Source of the DNA: Planctomycetales bacterium | GTDB taxonomy: Bacteria > Planctomycetota > Planctomycetia > Isosphaerales > Isosphaeraceae | Direction of reading: 5' to 3' | DNA length: 64,000 nt | Assembly (NCBI GenBank): GCA_027452145.1 | Contig: DAIDHB010000331.1 | Span: forward strand, 36,042-100,041 | Shown: positions 1 through 10,748 of the stretch, one piece after another | How the letters are laid out: every line of letters begins with the position of its first letter | How positions within the stretch are numbered: position 1 is the first letter of the stretch | Translations under genes and position numbers: made by a program | Notes under the pieces: model-generated | Databases searched by the model: none | What the model saw: only the letters and a program-made list of their open reading frames with translations | What the model was told of the DNA's origin: nothing

Positions 1-3000
1 GAGCTGGCGTGGATCGTGTAGCCGGCCGCGGCCCTGTCGATCGCGAGATTGGTGAACGACGCCACTCCGTCGACGATCGAGGCGGAACTCGTCCCGACCA
101 GGCCGGCGCCCGAGGGGCCGCCAGCCAGGTTGATCGCGGCCTGGCCGGAATACGCCGCCTCCAGGTTCCCATAGGCGTCGGTGACCGCGACCGTCAGCCC
201 GAAAGGTGCGCCCGCCGTGACGCTGCTCGGCGGCTGCGAGGTGATCTCAAGCTGCGAGGGAGCGCCGATCGTCACCGAGAACGGGCCCGTGGACACGGGG
301 CCCAGGCCGGAGCCAGCGATCTGGATCGTGTCGCCGGTGCCGACGAGCCCGACAGTCACCCCGTTGAACGTGGCGATGCCGGCGACGGCCGACACGGGGG
401 CCGCGTCCAGCAGCGGTGCGCTGGGGTTGGACGTCAGCGACGCGCTCAGGCTGCCGTTGAAGCTGGTGGCGAGGTTGCCGTACTGGTCCTCGGCCTCGAC
501 CTCGATGGACAGCGGCGTCCCCGCGGCGAAGGTGGTGGGCGGCCCGCTGACCACCACGAGCTTCGCGGCCGAACCGGCCGTCACCTGGATGCTGCCGGTG
601 GTGAGCGCGGGCAGGCCGGGGCTGGTGATCTGGAGCGCCACCAGGCCGACCTGCGAGAGGGTCAGACCCGTGAAGGTCGCCGTCCCGCCGCTGGCCGTGA
701 CGGTGGTGGTGCCGCCGAGCGTATTGTTCCCCGCCTGGCCGGCGACGGCCACCGACACGCTGCCGTTGAAGTCGGGGTCGATCACGCCGGACTGCTGGAG
801 GATCGTGACCGTCAGGTTGAACGGAGAGTACACCTGCACCGACGACGGCGGCGTCGACTGGAGGGCGACGCCCGGGATCGGGGTCACGTCGATCGCCGAC
901 GAGGCCGCCGAGGTCAGCCCGTCGCCGCTGGCGATCAGGGTCTCGCCGTTGCCGGCGTTGCTGATCGAAAGCCCGCTGAAGGCGACCAGGCCGCTGGTGG
1001 CATTGAGCGTGGTCGTCCCGCCCAGCGTCGACCCGCTGGGATTGGCATCGAGGTTGACCGTCACGCTCCCGTTGAAGCCGGTCTCGATGTTGCCGTACTG
1101 GTCCTCGACCGCCAGCGCGACGCCGAACGTGCTCCCGTGCGGGATCTGGGCCGGCGGCTCGGTCGTCCAGGCGACGGTCGCCGCCGTCGGGTCGGGCGTG
1201 ACGGTGATCGGGCCCCACGCGGCCTTGTTGCCAGACGCATCGGCGACCTGGATCGTGTAGGTGCCGGCCTTGTCGATCGAGAGGCCGGTGAAGTCGGCCA
1301 CGCCGGCCGTCGCGTTCAGGCTCGTGGTCCCGAGGATGGCGGAAGGCGCCAGGATCGACACCGAGCCGGTGAAGCTATCAGCGATATTGCCGAAGCTGTC
1401 CAGGCCGTCGACGGCCAGCGTGAAGGTCTGGCCGGCGGGGATGCTCGACGGCGGCCCCGAGGCGACCACCAGCTTTGCCTCCGGCCCCGCGACGACGTCG
1501 AACAGATTGGTGGTCGCCAGGCTCAGCGTCCCGCTCGTCACCTGGAGCGAGTAGCCCTTGGCGGCCTGGTCGATGAGCAGGTCGCTGAACACGGCGACAT
1601 TGTTCGCGACGTTCGCCGTGGTCCCGCCGCCCAGGGTCGCGCCGCCCGGGTTGGCGCCGAGCTGCACGGTGACGGTGCCCGTCAGCGTCGCCGGGTTGTT
1701 GAAGGGATCCACCGCCCCGACGCTGAAGCCGAAGCCGATGCCGGCCTGCACCGGATTGGGCGGCTGCACAGTGATCACCAGCGCGCTGGCGGCGGCGGCG
1801 TCCACCGTGACGCTGGTATCGCCGGGGACCATGTTCCCGCTGGTCGCCTCGAGGACGTAGGAACCCGCCGTGTCGAGCACGATGTTGTTGAACGTCGCCA
1901 CGCCGGCCGTCGCGGTCGCCGTGGTCGGCGGCAACGTGACTCCGGCCGGCCCGCTCTTGATCGCCAGGCTCACGACGCCGTTGAAGGCCGTGTCCACGGC
2001 GCCCGTGTTGGTCTGGACCGTGTACGTCACCGAGAACCCGACGCCGGCCGTGGCGGAGGGGTCGCCGGGGATCAGCGTCGGCGGGACCACGTCGATCGGG
2101 CTGGAGGAGCTGGTGCCCGCGACCCCGGACGTGCTGGCGATCAGCGTGAACGGATTGACGACGTCGTGCAGGCCGGCGTCGATGACGATGTCGCCGAACG
2201 TCGCCACGCCGCCCGAGGCCTGGACCGTGGTGGTGCTGCCGCTGAGGTCGGCATTGTCGGAGACGCCGTTCTGGTCCAGCGCCAGCGACACGTTCTGGTT
2301 GTAGCCCGTCTCGAGGTTGCCGTACTGGTCCTCGACCTGGGCGGTGGCCGAGAACGGGAAGCCCTCGGTCGCCTGGGCCGGAGGCTCGGTCGTCCAGACG
2401 ATCTGCGTCGGCGAGTTGGGATCGATCGTGATCGGCGTCGACAGGCCGTCGGTCAGGTTCGGGCTCGAGGCATCCAGCGTGTAGGTCCCGGCCGTGTCGA
2501 TGGCCAGGCTCGTGAAGGTCGCCACGCCGTTGATCGCGTTGACCGTCAGGGTGGCGCCGGGGTCGAATGTCCCGACCTCGCCGGAGGCCAGCGCGATCGT
2601 GACCGGCCCGTTGAACTGGTTGGCGAGCGTGCCGACCGCGTCCAGGACATCCACCACCACGTTCGTCGTCCCGGCGAAGTTGACGCCGGCGGTCCCCGTC
2701 GCGGGCGGTTCGCCGCTGGGGGCGAACACGAGCTGGGTGGGCGGGTTGAGGTAGAACGTATAGGTGACGATGTTGCCCACCGCGCCCGCGTTGTCGGTGG
2801 CGAACACCTCGATGGTCTTGACGCCGTTGGAGGTGTAGGCCGTCTCGGGGTTGAAGGGGATCGCGAACTGTCCCAGGCCGTTGGTGGAGTTGCCCACGCC
2901 GGGGGTGGGCACCGGGCTCGTCGGGTTGAAGCCGGCGACGACCCGCGGGTGGGCGGGGTCGGTGACGTCCTCGACCGTGATCCAGGTGGCGTTGCCGAAG

Positions 3001-6000
3001 CCGGTGATCTCGCTCGAGCCGGTGATGGTGATCGGGCCCGCCACCGCCGGCAGGGGCGTGAACGGGCTCGTGGTCGTGCCCTGCACCGCGATCGCATTGT
3101 CCACGATCAGCGGCGGCAGGGTGATGGCGAACGTTCCCTGGCCGTAGGTCGACGCCGACAGGATGTCCGGGTCGGAGCTGGCCGCCGTGGTCTGGTTGGC
3201 CTGATCCGGGGCGAAGGGCCCCTTGAGCGTGGCCATTCCCGTCGCGGGGTTGATGTTGCCCAGCGAGAGGCTCAGCGACGTGACGGAGGCGTGCGGCAGG
3301 TAGCCCCCCTGGGTCACCGCGCCATAGGTCGTGCTGGGGAAGAGCGTCCAGGTCAGGCCGCCGTCGAGCGACTGGAACACGCCCGACCCGTGGCCGCCCC
3401 AGTCGCCCGCGCCGACGTACAGGGCCGGGTGGACCCCGCCCTTGGGCAGCGGCGCCGAATTGGGGATGGCGTATCGCCAGTCCGCGGCGATCGACGAGAA
3501 CACCACGGCCTGGATCAGCTTCTTGGAATTCGGGTCGGTCGTGGGGTCGTACGGCTGGCCGAAGATCGAGTAGGCCAGCTTCTGGAGGTTGCCGGTGATG
3601 TTGATCCAGGTCGGCGTCGGGTTGCCGGCCGACGGGATCGAATCGGCGATGTAGTACACGCCCCTGTCGGTCACGGCGTACGCATCGTGGCTGCCGCGGG
3701 TCGGGTCGGTGATGATCTGCCGGACGTACGAGCCATCCAGCTCGTTGGAGATGTTGATCCAGTCGTTGCTGGTGCCGCTGCCGCCGCCGTCCTGGGTGAC
3801 GAAGATCTGCCCGATGGCGGTGCCCACGTAGATGAAGTTGCCCAGGTTGCCGACGCCCCCAGGCGCGGTCGGATCGGGCGCGCCGTAGGCAAGGGCATAG
3901 CTCCAGCTCCCCGGGTTGTTGAAGACCGAGGGGTCGCCGACGTCGAACCAGTTCACGCCCTGGTTGGTGGTCGTGAAGATCCGCCCCACCGACGAGCTGA
4001 TGACGATGTCCTGGCCGTTGACCGCATTAACGGCGAAGTTGGCGCCTCCGGTGTAGGTCCACTGGGGATCCGGAGTGGGCTGGCCGTTGGCGGCCTGGAG
4101 GAGGCCGTAGGTCTCGCCGACGCCATTGACCTGGAAGAAGTTGGTGTCGCCGCCGCCGCAGCAGGGCCAGAAGTACTGGTAGACGGTGCCGTTACCCTGC
4201 TGGTCGGTGGCCACGCCGGTGGCGTCGCCGCCGGGCCCCGTCCAGAGGATGTTGCCGCTGGAGAGGACGTCGCCCGTCGAGTGCGGCCCGCCGTTATCCT
4301 GGGCGCTGCCGTAGAACATGGCCTGGGCGATCAGCGCGGCGGCGTTGCTGGGCTGCGCCGCCCCGTAATAGAACTGCGTGATCTGAAGGTTGCCGTTGCG
4401 CTCGATGCCGGCCAGCGAATCCGAGACGCCGATCTGGGTCTCGAAGGTCCCGTTGTTATCCAGGGCGCTCCAGACTCCCTGGTCGTTGCCGAAGATCAGC
4501 CGGGGCAGTCCGGTGATCGGGTCGATCATTCCGGCCATCCGGTGATAATCGGTGCCGCCCACGTCGAACGGGATCCACTCGACCCCCGCGCCGTTGTTGG
4601 TGAACGACGAGTAGTCGTAGACGTACAGGGAGGCGTTGCCGACGAACGGATCCTGCGGGTTGCGGATGAAGTTCAGGTACGGGGCGGACGCCGGCAAATC
4701 GTTGAGGTTGGCGATCGTGGCCGGGCCGGTGGACGAGAGGGTGACCAGGCCGCCGTCCTTGAAGCTCGAGGAGGTCGAGACCAGCGCGTGGGCGTCCCAG
4801 ATGTTCGTCGTGTTGATGCGAATCAGCCCGGATTGGTTGCCGTCGGCGGTGCCGCCGACGTAGATGATATTGGGGTTGGCCGGATCCACCGTCATGGCGA
4901 TGTTGTAGTTGCCCTGGGGGAACTGGGCCGAGCCGATGACGGAGTAGTTCGGCTGGGAAATGTCGTTGGTCGGGATGGCCTCGGCGTTCTGATAGCCCTG
5001 GTTGGGCTGGGTCGGGATCTTCACCTCGGTCCAGTTCTGGCCGAAGTCCTTGGTCATGAAGATCCCGTCGAGAGCCCCGGCCGACGTGGCGACGGTCGCG
5101 TAGAGCCATCCCGAATAGACGGCATCCTCGGCGGCGTTGCCGGTCGGCTGCGGCGTGGTCAGGACGATGCGGCCCTGGCCGCCGTTGGGCGTCGGACCGT
5201 TCGTCGGATTGACGTTGGGGCGCGGAACCTTGATGTTGTCGAAGATCAGCGGGTTGCCGATCCCGCCGAGCATCTCGTTCCAGACCTGGCCCTGGTTGGG
5301 GCTCATGAAGACGCCCGTGCCGGCGATCGCGGCATAGACGACCTGGAGGTTGCCGGGGACGAGGGTGTTGGTGTCCGGGTTCAGGACGATGCCGCTCTCG
5401 TAGTCGAGGGCGACGGAGGTCGCATTCCCGGCCAGCACCTTGGTCCAGTGAGCCCCGGTATCCTCGCTCCGCCAGATGCCGCCCGTGGGGCCGCTGAGCG
5501 CGGCGTAGATGATCACCCCGCCGCTGGGCGTCGGCTTGGGGTCGACGACGACCGCGAACGCCGTGTCGCCGACGAACGCGCGATCGCGGCCGGACGACTC
5601 GATCGGCAGCCAGTTGCCGCCGGAGTCGACGTTGGTCGTGCTGTCGGCCAGCCTCCAGGTCGCCCCGCCGTCGTACGAGATCAGGAAGCCGACCCCCGGC
5701 GTGCCGGTGTCGCCCTCGCCGGTCGCCGCGATCACGATCGACTGGTTGGGGTCGTTGTTGCGGGGGAAGACGGCGATCCCGCCGATGTTGACCCCCGAGC
5801 TCGGCCCGAAGTCGGTCAGCGGGATATAGGTCGGGCCCGCGGGGTTGGTCGTGAGGAAGTCGGTCGTCTTCCAGATCCCGCCGCTGGCCCCGGCCACGAA
5901 GACCGTATTGCCCGAAGGATCCGACGGGTCGATCGCCAGGCCGGTCACCCGGCCCGACGGGTCGCCGCCGCTGCCCCCGTCGCTGTTGCCGTTGCCGCCG

Positions 6001-9000
6001 GCGTTGCCGCCGGGGCCGGTCCCGATCGCCGCCGGGCCCACCGCCGTCCACTCCTGGCTCGACAGGGCATCCGTCTGGCTGAGCGTGAAGATCCGGAAGC
6101 TGGCCCCGTAGACGTCCGCGCCCGCCTCGCCCAGGCCCGAGGCGGGTTGGGGCTTCTGGAATGTCAGCGACCAGCTATTGAGCGACCAGTTATTCGGGGT
6201 GCCCGTCAGCGAGTTGGTGATGGTCAGCACCCAGGTTCCCTGCGCGCTCTGGCCGGCGAACTGCGACGCCAGCGATTGCTGCGGGTTGAAGGTCGAGAAG
6301 AAGGGTGCACCGCCCTGCTGGATCGGGGTCGCCGCGTTGTCGTCGAAGATCGTGTTCTGGAAATTGGCCGTCGTCCCGCCCGAACCGCCCACGTTGCTGA
6401 ACAGGATCGCCTGGCCCATCTGGTTGCCGCTCGGCCCGTAGTGGGTCAAGGTCGCCGTCAGGTTCGCGTCGACGGGGAAGCTGATGTTGAGCTGCACCTG
6501 CATCCCGCTGACCCGCGCCAGCGTCTGGTCGCCGGGGATCACGAAGTCGTCCGCCACCGAGATCGACGAGCCCACCGACCCGGGCGTCACGTTCGGGGCG
6601 GTGCCGGTCTGGGCCGGGATCGGCTTCGGCGTGTCGCCCGAGTTGTAATGAACCGTCGTCGTCGGGCTGTTCGAGGTCTGGTCGCGCAGGATCGCCAGGC
6701 CCGCATTCTGGTTGGTATCCATCGCGTCGCCGGAGGCGCTGAGGATATTCGGGCCGATCTGGATCGTGTAGGTACCGCTCAGTTGCTGGAGCGGGAAGCC
6801 GATCGTGAAGGTGGTCGCCAGCCCGTTCGACGGCGTGACCGGCGTGACCGTGATCACCGGCGTGATCTGGAGCGACCAGTTATCGAGCACGCCCTTGGCG
6901 GCGGTGTCGGGATTGGTGATCTGAAGCGTCCAGAGCCCGGCGGTCCACAGCGACGGCGCGGCGGGATTCGGCATGTCGACCGGCTTGCCGTCCAGGACCG
7001 AGAGCGGGCTGGCGGGCTGGTAGATCCCGGTGAACGGCGCCGAGCCCGAGGCGATCGGAGTCTCCGCCGTGTCGTCGAAGACCGTGTTGATGAAGCCCGA
7101 GCCCTTGGCCCCGACGCCCGAGAACAGCGTGACCTGGGTGCCGTCGGGCGCGATCAGCACGACCGTCAGGTCCGAGTCCGGGGCGAATGCGGCGGTGAGG
7201 CCGACCGAGATGTGGGCGATGTCGAAGGTGCCGTTGTAGCTCGGGATCGACAGCGTCGAGGTGAGCACGCCCGGGCCGGATGCCGTCGCCGCCGGGATGG
7301 CCTGGCCCGTGCCCGTGTTCGCCGCGAACGACTGCGGGCCGGTGATCGGGCCGGCCGGTCCCATGATCTGGTCCACCTGGGCGGGCGTGAACGTGCTCAC
7401 CTGCATCGGCCGGTCGAACTGCACGTTGAGCGAGCCGACGGTGCCGTCGGTGACCAGGTTGCCCGCCGACCCGTTGCCGAAGGGGACCGACGTGCTCACC
7501 ACCTGCGGACCGGGCACGATGATCGGCAGGACATTGGAGTCGTACGGGGCGGCCAGGATGTAGTCGCCCTGGTTCGTCCCCCCCGTGTACGCCGCGTACT
7601 TGAAGACAGGTTCCGAGGACGCGACCAGATCTTCGAACTGGAAGGCCGTGGCATTGGTCGAGAGCGTGATGGTGAAGTTGACCAGATTAACCGAGGCGAT
7701 GGTCGCGCCAGCCGGGATACCGACGCCCGTGACCGTCTCGCCGACCGCCAGGCCCGCCATGCTGCTGAACACGTAGACGACCGGCGATCCGGACTGGATG
7801 AAGCCCTGGAAGTCGAAGGTCGACACCGTCCGGACCGGCGCCGGAACGGCGTAGACATCGCCGGGGGTCGAGCCCCTGAAGCCGTTGGGCAGGTTCAAAG
7901 GGTTCTGGTCGGGGACGCCGTCGGCGTTCTGGTCCATCGGGTCGGAGGTGCGGAGCGTCGAGCCGACGTAGGACGCGATCGGCGAGCTGATCGCCAACCC
8001 GGCGCCGTTGTCCGGGAGGATCATGTAGCTATACGTCCCGGTGTAGTCGTATGTCGCCGCGTTCGCGCCGCTGGGCAGCGGGTCGAAGGTGACGAGGAAC
8101 GACGTGTAGGCGTTGGGATCGGGCCCCGTATTCGTGCCGCCAAGCGGGGTGACGCCCGTCACCGTGAGCGGGACGTAGGCCGTACTGCCGTTGGTGCCGC
8201 GGAAGTAGACCAGCACGTCGGCTTGCTGGAACGTGGAGGCGATGACCGGACGGTCGAAATCGATCTCGATGCTGACCACGCGGCCCTGCGCCTCGGCGTA
8301 CGAGATCGGCCCCATCGTGCTGTTGATGATCCGCGGCCCGGCGGCGATCCCCATGGGCCGGAACCAGATATCCAGCGGATCCGCGATGACGGTGCCGTTG
8401 CTGTAGTAGCTCTGGTTCAGGTTGCCCGCCCAGACCGGGTACACCTGACCGTCGAAGACGGCCAGACCCATCTGGTTGCCATAACCGAAGGGCTTGTCCG
8501 TCTGCGGGTTCCCCGTCGACTGGTTGTCGGCCTCCGGGCCGATGACGTCGGTGGCCCCGGTGATTGCGTCGGTCGCGGTCTGGGCCGGGTTGGCGTAGGA
8601 CTGGGGGCTGAAGGTATTGCCGCCGTCGATGCTGGTGGTCAGGTAGGTCGCCACCCGCGCGTTGGCGGCGTCGTCGCGCGCATCCCGCCACGAGACCACC
8701 AGCGTCCCCGTCGCCTGGTCGACCGCGATCGCCGGCTGGAACTGGGTCCGGCCGCTGGTGTAGGCGTAATTGGGGTCATTCACCACGCCCGCCCCGGAGT
8801 GGCCGTCAACCTGGGCGTTGTCGCTGTTGACCGTGCCAAACTCCTGGTTCCAGGAAAGGCCACCGTTGTCGGAGTAGGCCAGGTAGATGTCGGTGTTGGT
8901 GGCCGGATTGGTGTTGCCGTTGGGGTCCTTCTGGCTGTTGTCGTAGCCGACATACGCGGCGTAGATTCGCCCCCGGAACGGACTGTACTGGCCCAGCGTG

Positions 9001-10748
9001 TTGTCGATCGCCATGACCAGACCCGGGCCGACGCCGTTGGGCGTCGAGGGCACGGCGCGAGCGTAGGTGTCGCCGATGGCGCCGGTAACCAGGGTGGTGG
9101 CGATCAACGACGGTCTCGATGAGGTCATCCCGGTGCTGAACTGAAGGCTGAAATTCCTCACCTCGCCCTGGTCGGGGACGTTCGTCTGCAGGCTCGCGGT
9201 GAAATTGGTGACGGCCAGGGTCCAGGTCCCGTCGATGAAGTCGGAGCCGGTCTGCTGGTCCTCCTGCTCGAGCTGCTGGATCAGTGACCTGAGGCTCCCG
9301 AATTCGGGCCGGAAGTAGCCGATGTAATTCGTCGCGCTGTTCCCGTTGGTCCCGGTGGTCGTCGAGTCGAAGATGTTGCGGGTGGCGTTGTCGTCGAATC
9401 GCGTGCCGACAGTCGTCCCGAACGTCCCCGTCTGGCCCGTGGAGAAGCCGAAGACCCCGACGGCATTGCCGCTGGGCAGGCCCGTGCCCGTGTTGGCCGT
9501 GCCGGCGGCGTTGTCCTGGTTGTTGAAAAGGGTGACCTGCGACGTACCGTCGGGGGCGATCAGGGTGACGTTCAGGTTCTGGACGCTCTCCTGGTCGACC
9601 AGCGCCAGCGTCACGGACAGATCGTTCAGGTTGGCGAGCTGCGACGCCGGGATGGAGACGTTGTCCCTGAACGAGGTCGTCACCGGGGTCGTTACACTGT
9701 TCGCCGTGGTGGCCGGATTGATCGGCCCCGACGAACCGCCAAAGCCGTATGCGAAGCCGGGCGAGACCAGGCTCGACATCAGCTCGTCGAACGGCGGCGA
9801 CGCCGTGGAACCCGAGCCGAAGTCGTCCCACCCCACGGTGACCTGGCCGCCGGCATTCTGGTTGATCACGAGCTTCGGATGCGAATCGTGCTGGGGGCCG
9901 AAGTTGCCGCTCGTGTTGACGGTCTGCACGCCGCTGAAGGCCACGTTTCCGGCCGTGGACGTCCCGACGAGCAGCTCGGCCCGGTTCGGGTTGAAGCCGC
10001 TCCCGGCGTAAGGATTCGGATTGGCGGGCTCGGTGTCGATGCTCGCCCAGGCGATGTAGACGTTGTTCACAAAGGTGTCCGGCATCGCGGTGCCGGACGC
10101 CGGCGTGGGGTCGACGGCCAGGGTCGGGTCGGTCGCCGCGTCCGAGCCCGTGACCCACTGATACACGGTGCCGCTGTACACCTGGGAGGGCGCCCCGCTG
10201 CCGAAGCTGAACTCGGTCAGCACGAGCGCGCCGTCGGCGGCACCGCTGCTCTCCATGCTGAGGAAGTAGACGTCGTGATTGGCGTCGAAGGCGACCGATG
10301 GATCGGTGACCTGCGTGTAGCCGGTCGGCGGAGTGGCATTGACGGTCAGCGGGTCGAGCAACACCGGCGCGGCGGAACCGATCCCGGTCCAGGTCGTCCC
10401 ACCGTCGTTCGAGTAGGCGCCCTCCACGACCGAGGTCGTGTGCGGGACGTTCGTGAGCGAGGAAAGGTCAACGCTCCAGGCGGCGACGACCCGTTGCGGA
10501 TCATATGGATCGACGACCACGGTCGGGCTGTTGGCGTTGCCGCCGTTCGTCACACTCCCCAGGTTGGTGAGGTTGATCGCGACGCCGGACGCGGCGGGCG
10601 CCGGAGTCGTCGCCAGGAGCACTCGCCCCTCCAGACCATCCAGCTCCAGCCAGCGGACACGTGTCTTGCGGCCGTCCTTGACCCGGGAATTCAGGCGATT
10701 CCCGACGCCTCGCCTCCGAGAAATGAATCTCGACGCTCCGCTGGACAT
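1..10748 (-). CDS. Giant exported surface protein, C-terminus outside window
   Basis: The frame is open from an ATG at 10748 to the left edge of the window, giving 3,582 residues with no stop. A GGGGGGGCGGG stretch just upstream can serve as ribosome binding site. Residues 39-46 read LEGRVLLA, a motif common near the N-terminus of giant planctomycete extracellular proteins. Residues about 60-330 and 530-760 look like BNR/sialidase-type propeller sequence, with repeats such as SNDGGTTWT. Three proprotein-convertase P-domain-like modules lie near residues 364-533, 1163-1300 and 1396-1530. Residues about 1535-2520 form a VPS10/sortilin-like propeller region. From about residue 2660 to the edge there are tandem Ig-like repeats of roughly 90-110 residues, each closing with a variant of AGTYTIQVA. 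A surface or secreted adhesive role is inferred; no catalytic site was recognised. The next gene upstream faces the other way. Confidence 0.85.
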   Translation of the reverse strand, partial: MSSGASRFISRRRGVGNRLNSRVKDGRKTRVRWLELDGLEGRVLLATTPAPAASGVAINLTNLGSVTNGGNANSPTVVVDPYDPQRVVAAWSVDLSSLTNVPHTTSVVEGAYSNDGGTTWTGIGSAAPVLLDPLTVNATPPTGYTQVTDPSVAFDANHDVYFLSMESSGAADGALVLTEFSFGSGAPSQVYSGTVYQWVTGSDAATDPTLAVDPTPASGTAMPDTFVNNVYIAWASIDTEPANPNPYAGSGFNPNRAELLVGTSTAGNVAFSGVQTVNTSGNFGPQHDSHPKLVINQNAGGQVTVGWDDFGSGSTASPPFDELMSSLVSPGFAYGFGGSSGPINPATTANSVTTPVTTSFRDNVSIPASQLANLNDLSVTLALVDQESVQNLNVTLIAPDGTSQVTLFNNQDNAAGTANTGTGLPSGNAVGVFGFSTGQTGTFGTTVGTRFDDNATRNIFDSTTTGTNGNSATNYIGYFRPEFGSLRSLIQQLEQEDQQTGSDFIDGTWTLAVTNFTASLQTNVPDQGEVRNFSLQFSTGMTSSRPSLIATTLVTGAIGDTYARAVPSTPNGVGPGLVMAIDNTLGQYSPFRGRIYAAYVGYDNSQKDPNGNTNPATNTDIYLAYSDNGGLSWNQEFGTVNSDNAQVDGHSGAGVVNDPNYAYTSGRTQFQPAIAVDQATGTLVVSWRDARDDAANARVATYLTTSIDGGNTFSPQSYANPAQTATDAITGATDVIGPEADNQSTGNPQTDKPFGYGNQMGLAVFDGQVYPVWAGNLNQSYYSNGTVIADPLDIWFRPMGIAAGPRIINSTMGPISYAEAQGRVVSIEIDFDRPVIASTFQQADVLVYFRGTNGSTAYVPLTVTGVTPLGGTNTGPDPNAYTSFLVTFDPLPSGANAATYDYTGTYSYMILPDNGAGLAISSPIASYVGSTLRTSDPMDQNADGVPDQNPLNLPNGFRGSTPGDVYAVPAPVRTVSTFDFQGFIQSGSPVVYVFSSMAGLAVGETVTGVGIPAGATIASVNLVNFTITLSTNATAFQFEDLVASSEPVFKYAAYTGGTNQGDYILAAPYDSNVLPIIVPGPQVVSTSVPFGNGSAGNLVTDGTVGSLNVQFDRPMQVSTFTPAQVDQIMGPAGPITGPQSFAANTGTGQAIPAATASGPGVLTSTLSIPSYNGTFDIAHISVGLTAAFAPDSDLTVVLIAPDGTQVTLFSGVGAKGSGFINTVFDDTAETPIASGSAPFTGIYQPASPLSVLDGKPVDMPNPAAPSLWTAGLWTLQITNPDTAAKGVLDNWSLQITPVITVTPVTPSNGLATTFTIGFPLQQLSGTYTIQIGPNILSASGDAMDTNQNAGLAILRDQTSNSPTTTVHYNSGDTPKPIPAQTGTAPNVTPGSVGSSISVADDFVIPGDQTLARVSGMQVQLNISFPVDANLTATLTHYGPSGNQMGQAILFSNVGGSGGTTANFQNTIFDDNAATPIQQGGAPFFSTFNPQQSLASQFAGQSAQGTWVLTITNSLTGTPNNWSLNSWSLTFQKPQPASGLGEAGADVYGASFRIFTLSQTDALSSQEWTAVGPAAIGTGPGGNAGGNGNSDGGSGGDPSGRVTGLAIDPSDPSGNTVFVAGASGGIWKTTDFLTTNPAGPTYIPLTDFGPSSGVNIGGIAVFPRNNDPNQSIVIAATGEGDTGTPGVGFLISYDGGATWRLADSTTNVDSGGNWLPIESSGRDRAFVGDTAFAVVVDPKPTPSGGVIIYAALSGPTGGIWRSEDTGAHWTKVLAGNATSVALDYESGIVLNPDTNTLVPGNLQVVYAAIAGTGVFMSPNQGQVWNEMLGGIGNPLIFDNIKVPRPNVNPTNGPTPNGGQGRIVLTTPQPTGNAAEDAVYSGWLYATVATSAGALDGIFMTKDFGQNWTEVKIPTQPNQGYQNAEAIPTNDISQPNYSVIGSAQFPQGNYNIAMTVDPANPNIIYVGGTADGNQSGLIRINTTNIWDAHALVSTSSSFKDGGLVTLSSTGPATIANLNDLPASAPYLNFIRNPQDPFVGNASLYVYDYSSFTNNGAGVEWIPFDVGGTDYHRMAGMIDPITGLPRLIFGNDQGVWSALDNNGTFETQIGVSDSLAGIERNGNLQITQFYYGAAQPSNAAALIAQAMFYGSAQDNGGPHSTGDVLSSGNILWTGPGGDATGVATDQQGNGTVYQYFWPCCGGGDTNFFQVNGVGETYGLLQAANGQPTPDPQWTYTGGANFAVNAVNGQDIVISSSVGRIFTTTNQGVNWFDVGDPSVFNNPGSWSYALAYGAPDPTAPGGVGNLGNFIYVGTAIGQIFVTQDGGGSGTSNDWINISNELDGSYVRQIITDPTRGSHDAYAVTDRGVYYIADSIPSAGNPTPTWINITGNLQKLAYSIFGQPYDPTTDPNSKKLIQAVVFSSIAADWRYAIPNSAPLPKGGVHPALYVGAGDWGGHGSGVFQSLDGGLTWTLFPSTTYGAVTQGGYLPHASVTSLSLSLGNINPATGMATLKGPFAPDQANQTTAASSDPDILSASTYGQGTFAITLPPLIVDNAIAVQGTTTSPFTPLPAVAGPITITGSSEITGFGNATWITVEDVTDPAHPRVVAGFNPTSPVPTPGVGNSTNGLGQFAIPFNPETAYTSNGVKTIEVFATDNAGAVGNIVTYTFYLNPPTQLVFAPSGEPPATGTAGVNFAGTTNVVVDVLDAVGTLANQFNGPVTIALASGEVGTFDPGATLTVNAINGVATFTSLAIDTAGTYTLDASSPNLTDGLSTPITIDPNSPTQIVWTTEPPAQATEGFPFSATAQVEDQYGNLETGYNQNVSLALDQNGVSDNADLSGSTTTVQASGGVATFGDIVIDAGLHDVVNPFTLIASTSGVAGTSSSSPIDVVPPTLIPGDPSATAGVGFSVTYTVQTNTGAVDTAFNGVVSLAIKSGPAGVTLPPTTATATAGVATFNNIVLDTAGSYVLEATSGNMVPGDTSVTVDAAAASALVITVQPPNPVQAGIGFGFSVGAVDPFNNPATLTGTVTVQLGANPGGATLGGGTTANVANNVAVFSDLLIDQAAKGYSLQVTSGTLSLATTNLFDVVAGPEAKLVVASGPPSSIPAGQTFTLAVDGLDSFGNIADSFTGSVSILAPSAILGTTSLNATAGVADFTGLSIDKAGTYTIQVADASGNKAAWGPITVTPDPTAATVAWTTEPPAQIPHGSTFGVALAVEDQYGNIETGFNGSVTVNLDANPSGSTLGGTTTLNATSGLVAFSGLSISNAGNGETLIASGDGLTSAASSAIDVTPIPGVALQSTPPSSVQVYSPFNLTVTILQQSGVIDPDFNGSVSVAVAGQAGNNTLGGTTTVTASGGTATFTGLTLSQVGLVALQITSPGLPALTTGSIQVTAGSAAKLVVVSGPPTTFAAGTPLSIEVEAEDQYGNLATSFNGSLSASLTSNPSAPLLDAAPVSAVAGIATFNGVTVGLVGTGDTIQIAGSGLGPVSTGPFSVTIGAPSQLEITSQPPSSVTAGAPFGLTVAVTDAYGNLEAAYSGQAAINLAGGPSGAGLVGTSSASIVDGVASFTNLAIDRAAAGYTIHAS

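Noticed and set aside
9..9122. Rightward open frame of 3,037 codons
   Set aside because: It shares codon boundaries with the leftward giant gene and translates to R/D/G/V-rich sequence with no domains. The leftward frame gives clear Ig-like, P-domain-like and propeller motifs, so the rightward frame is a GC shadow.
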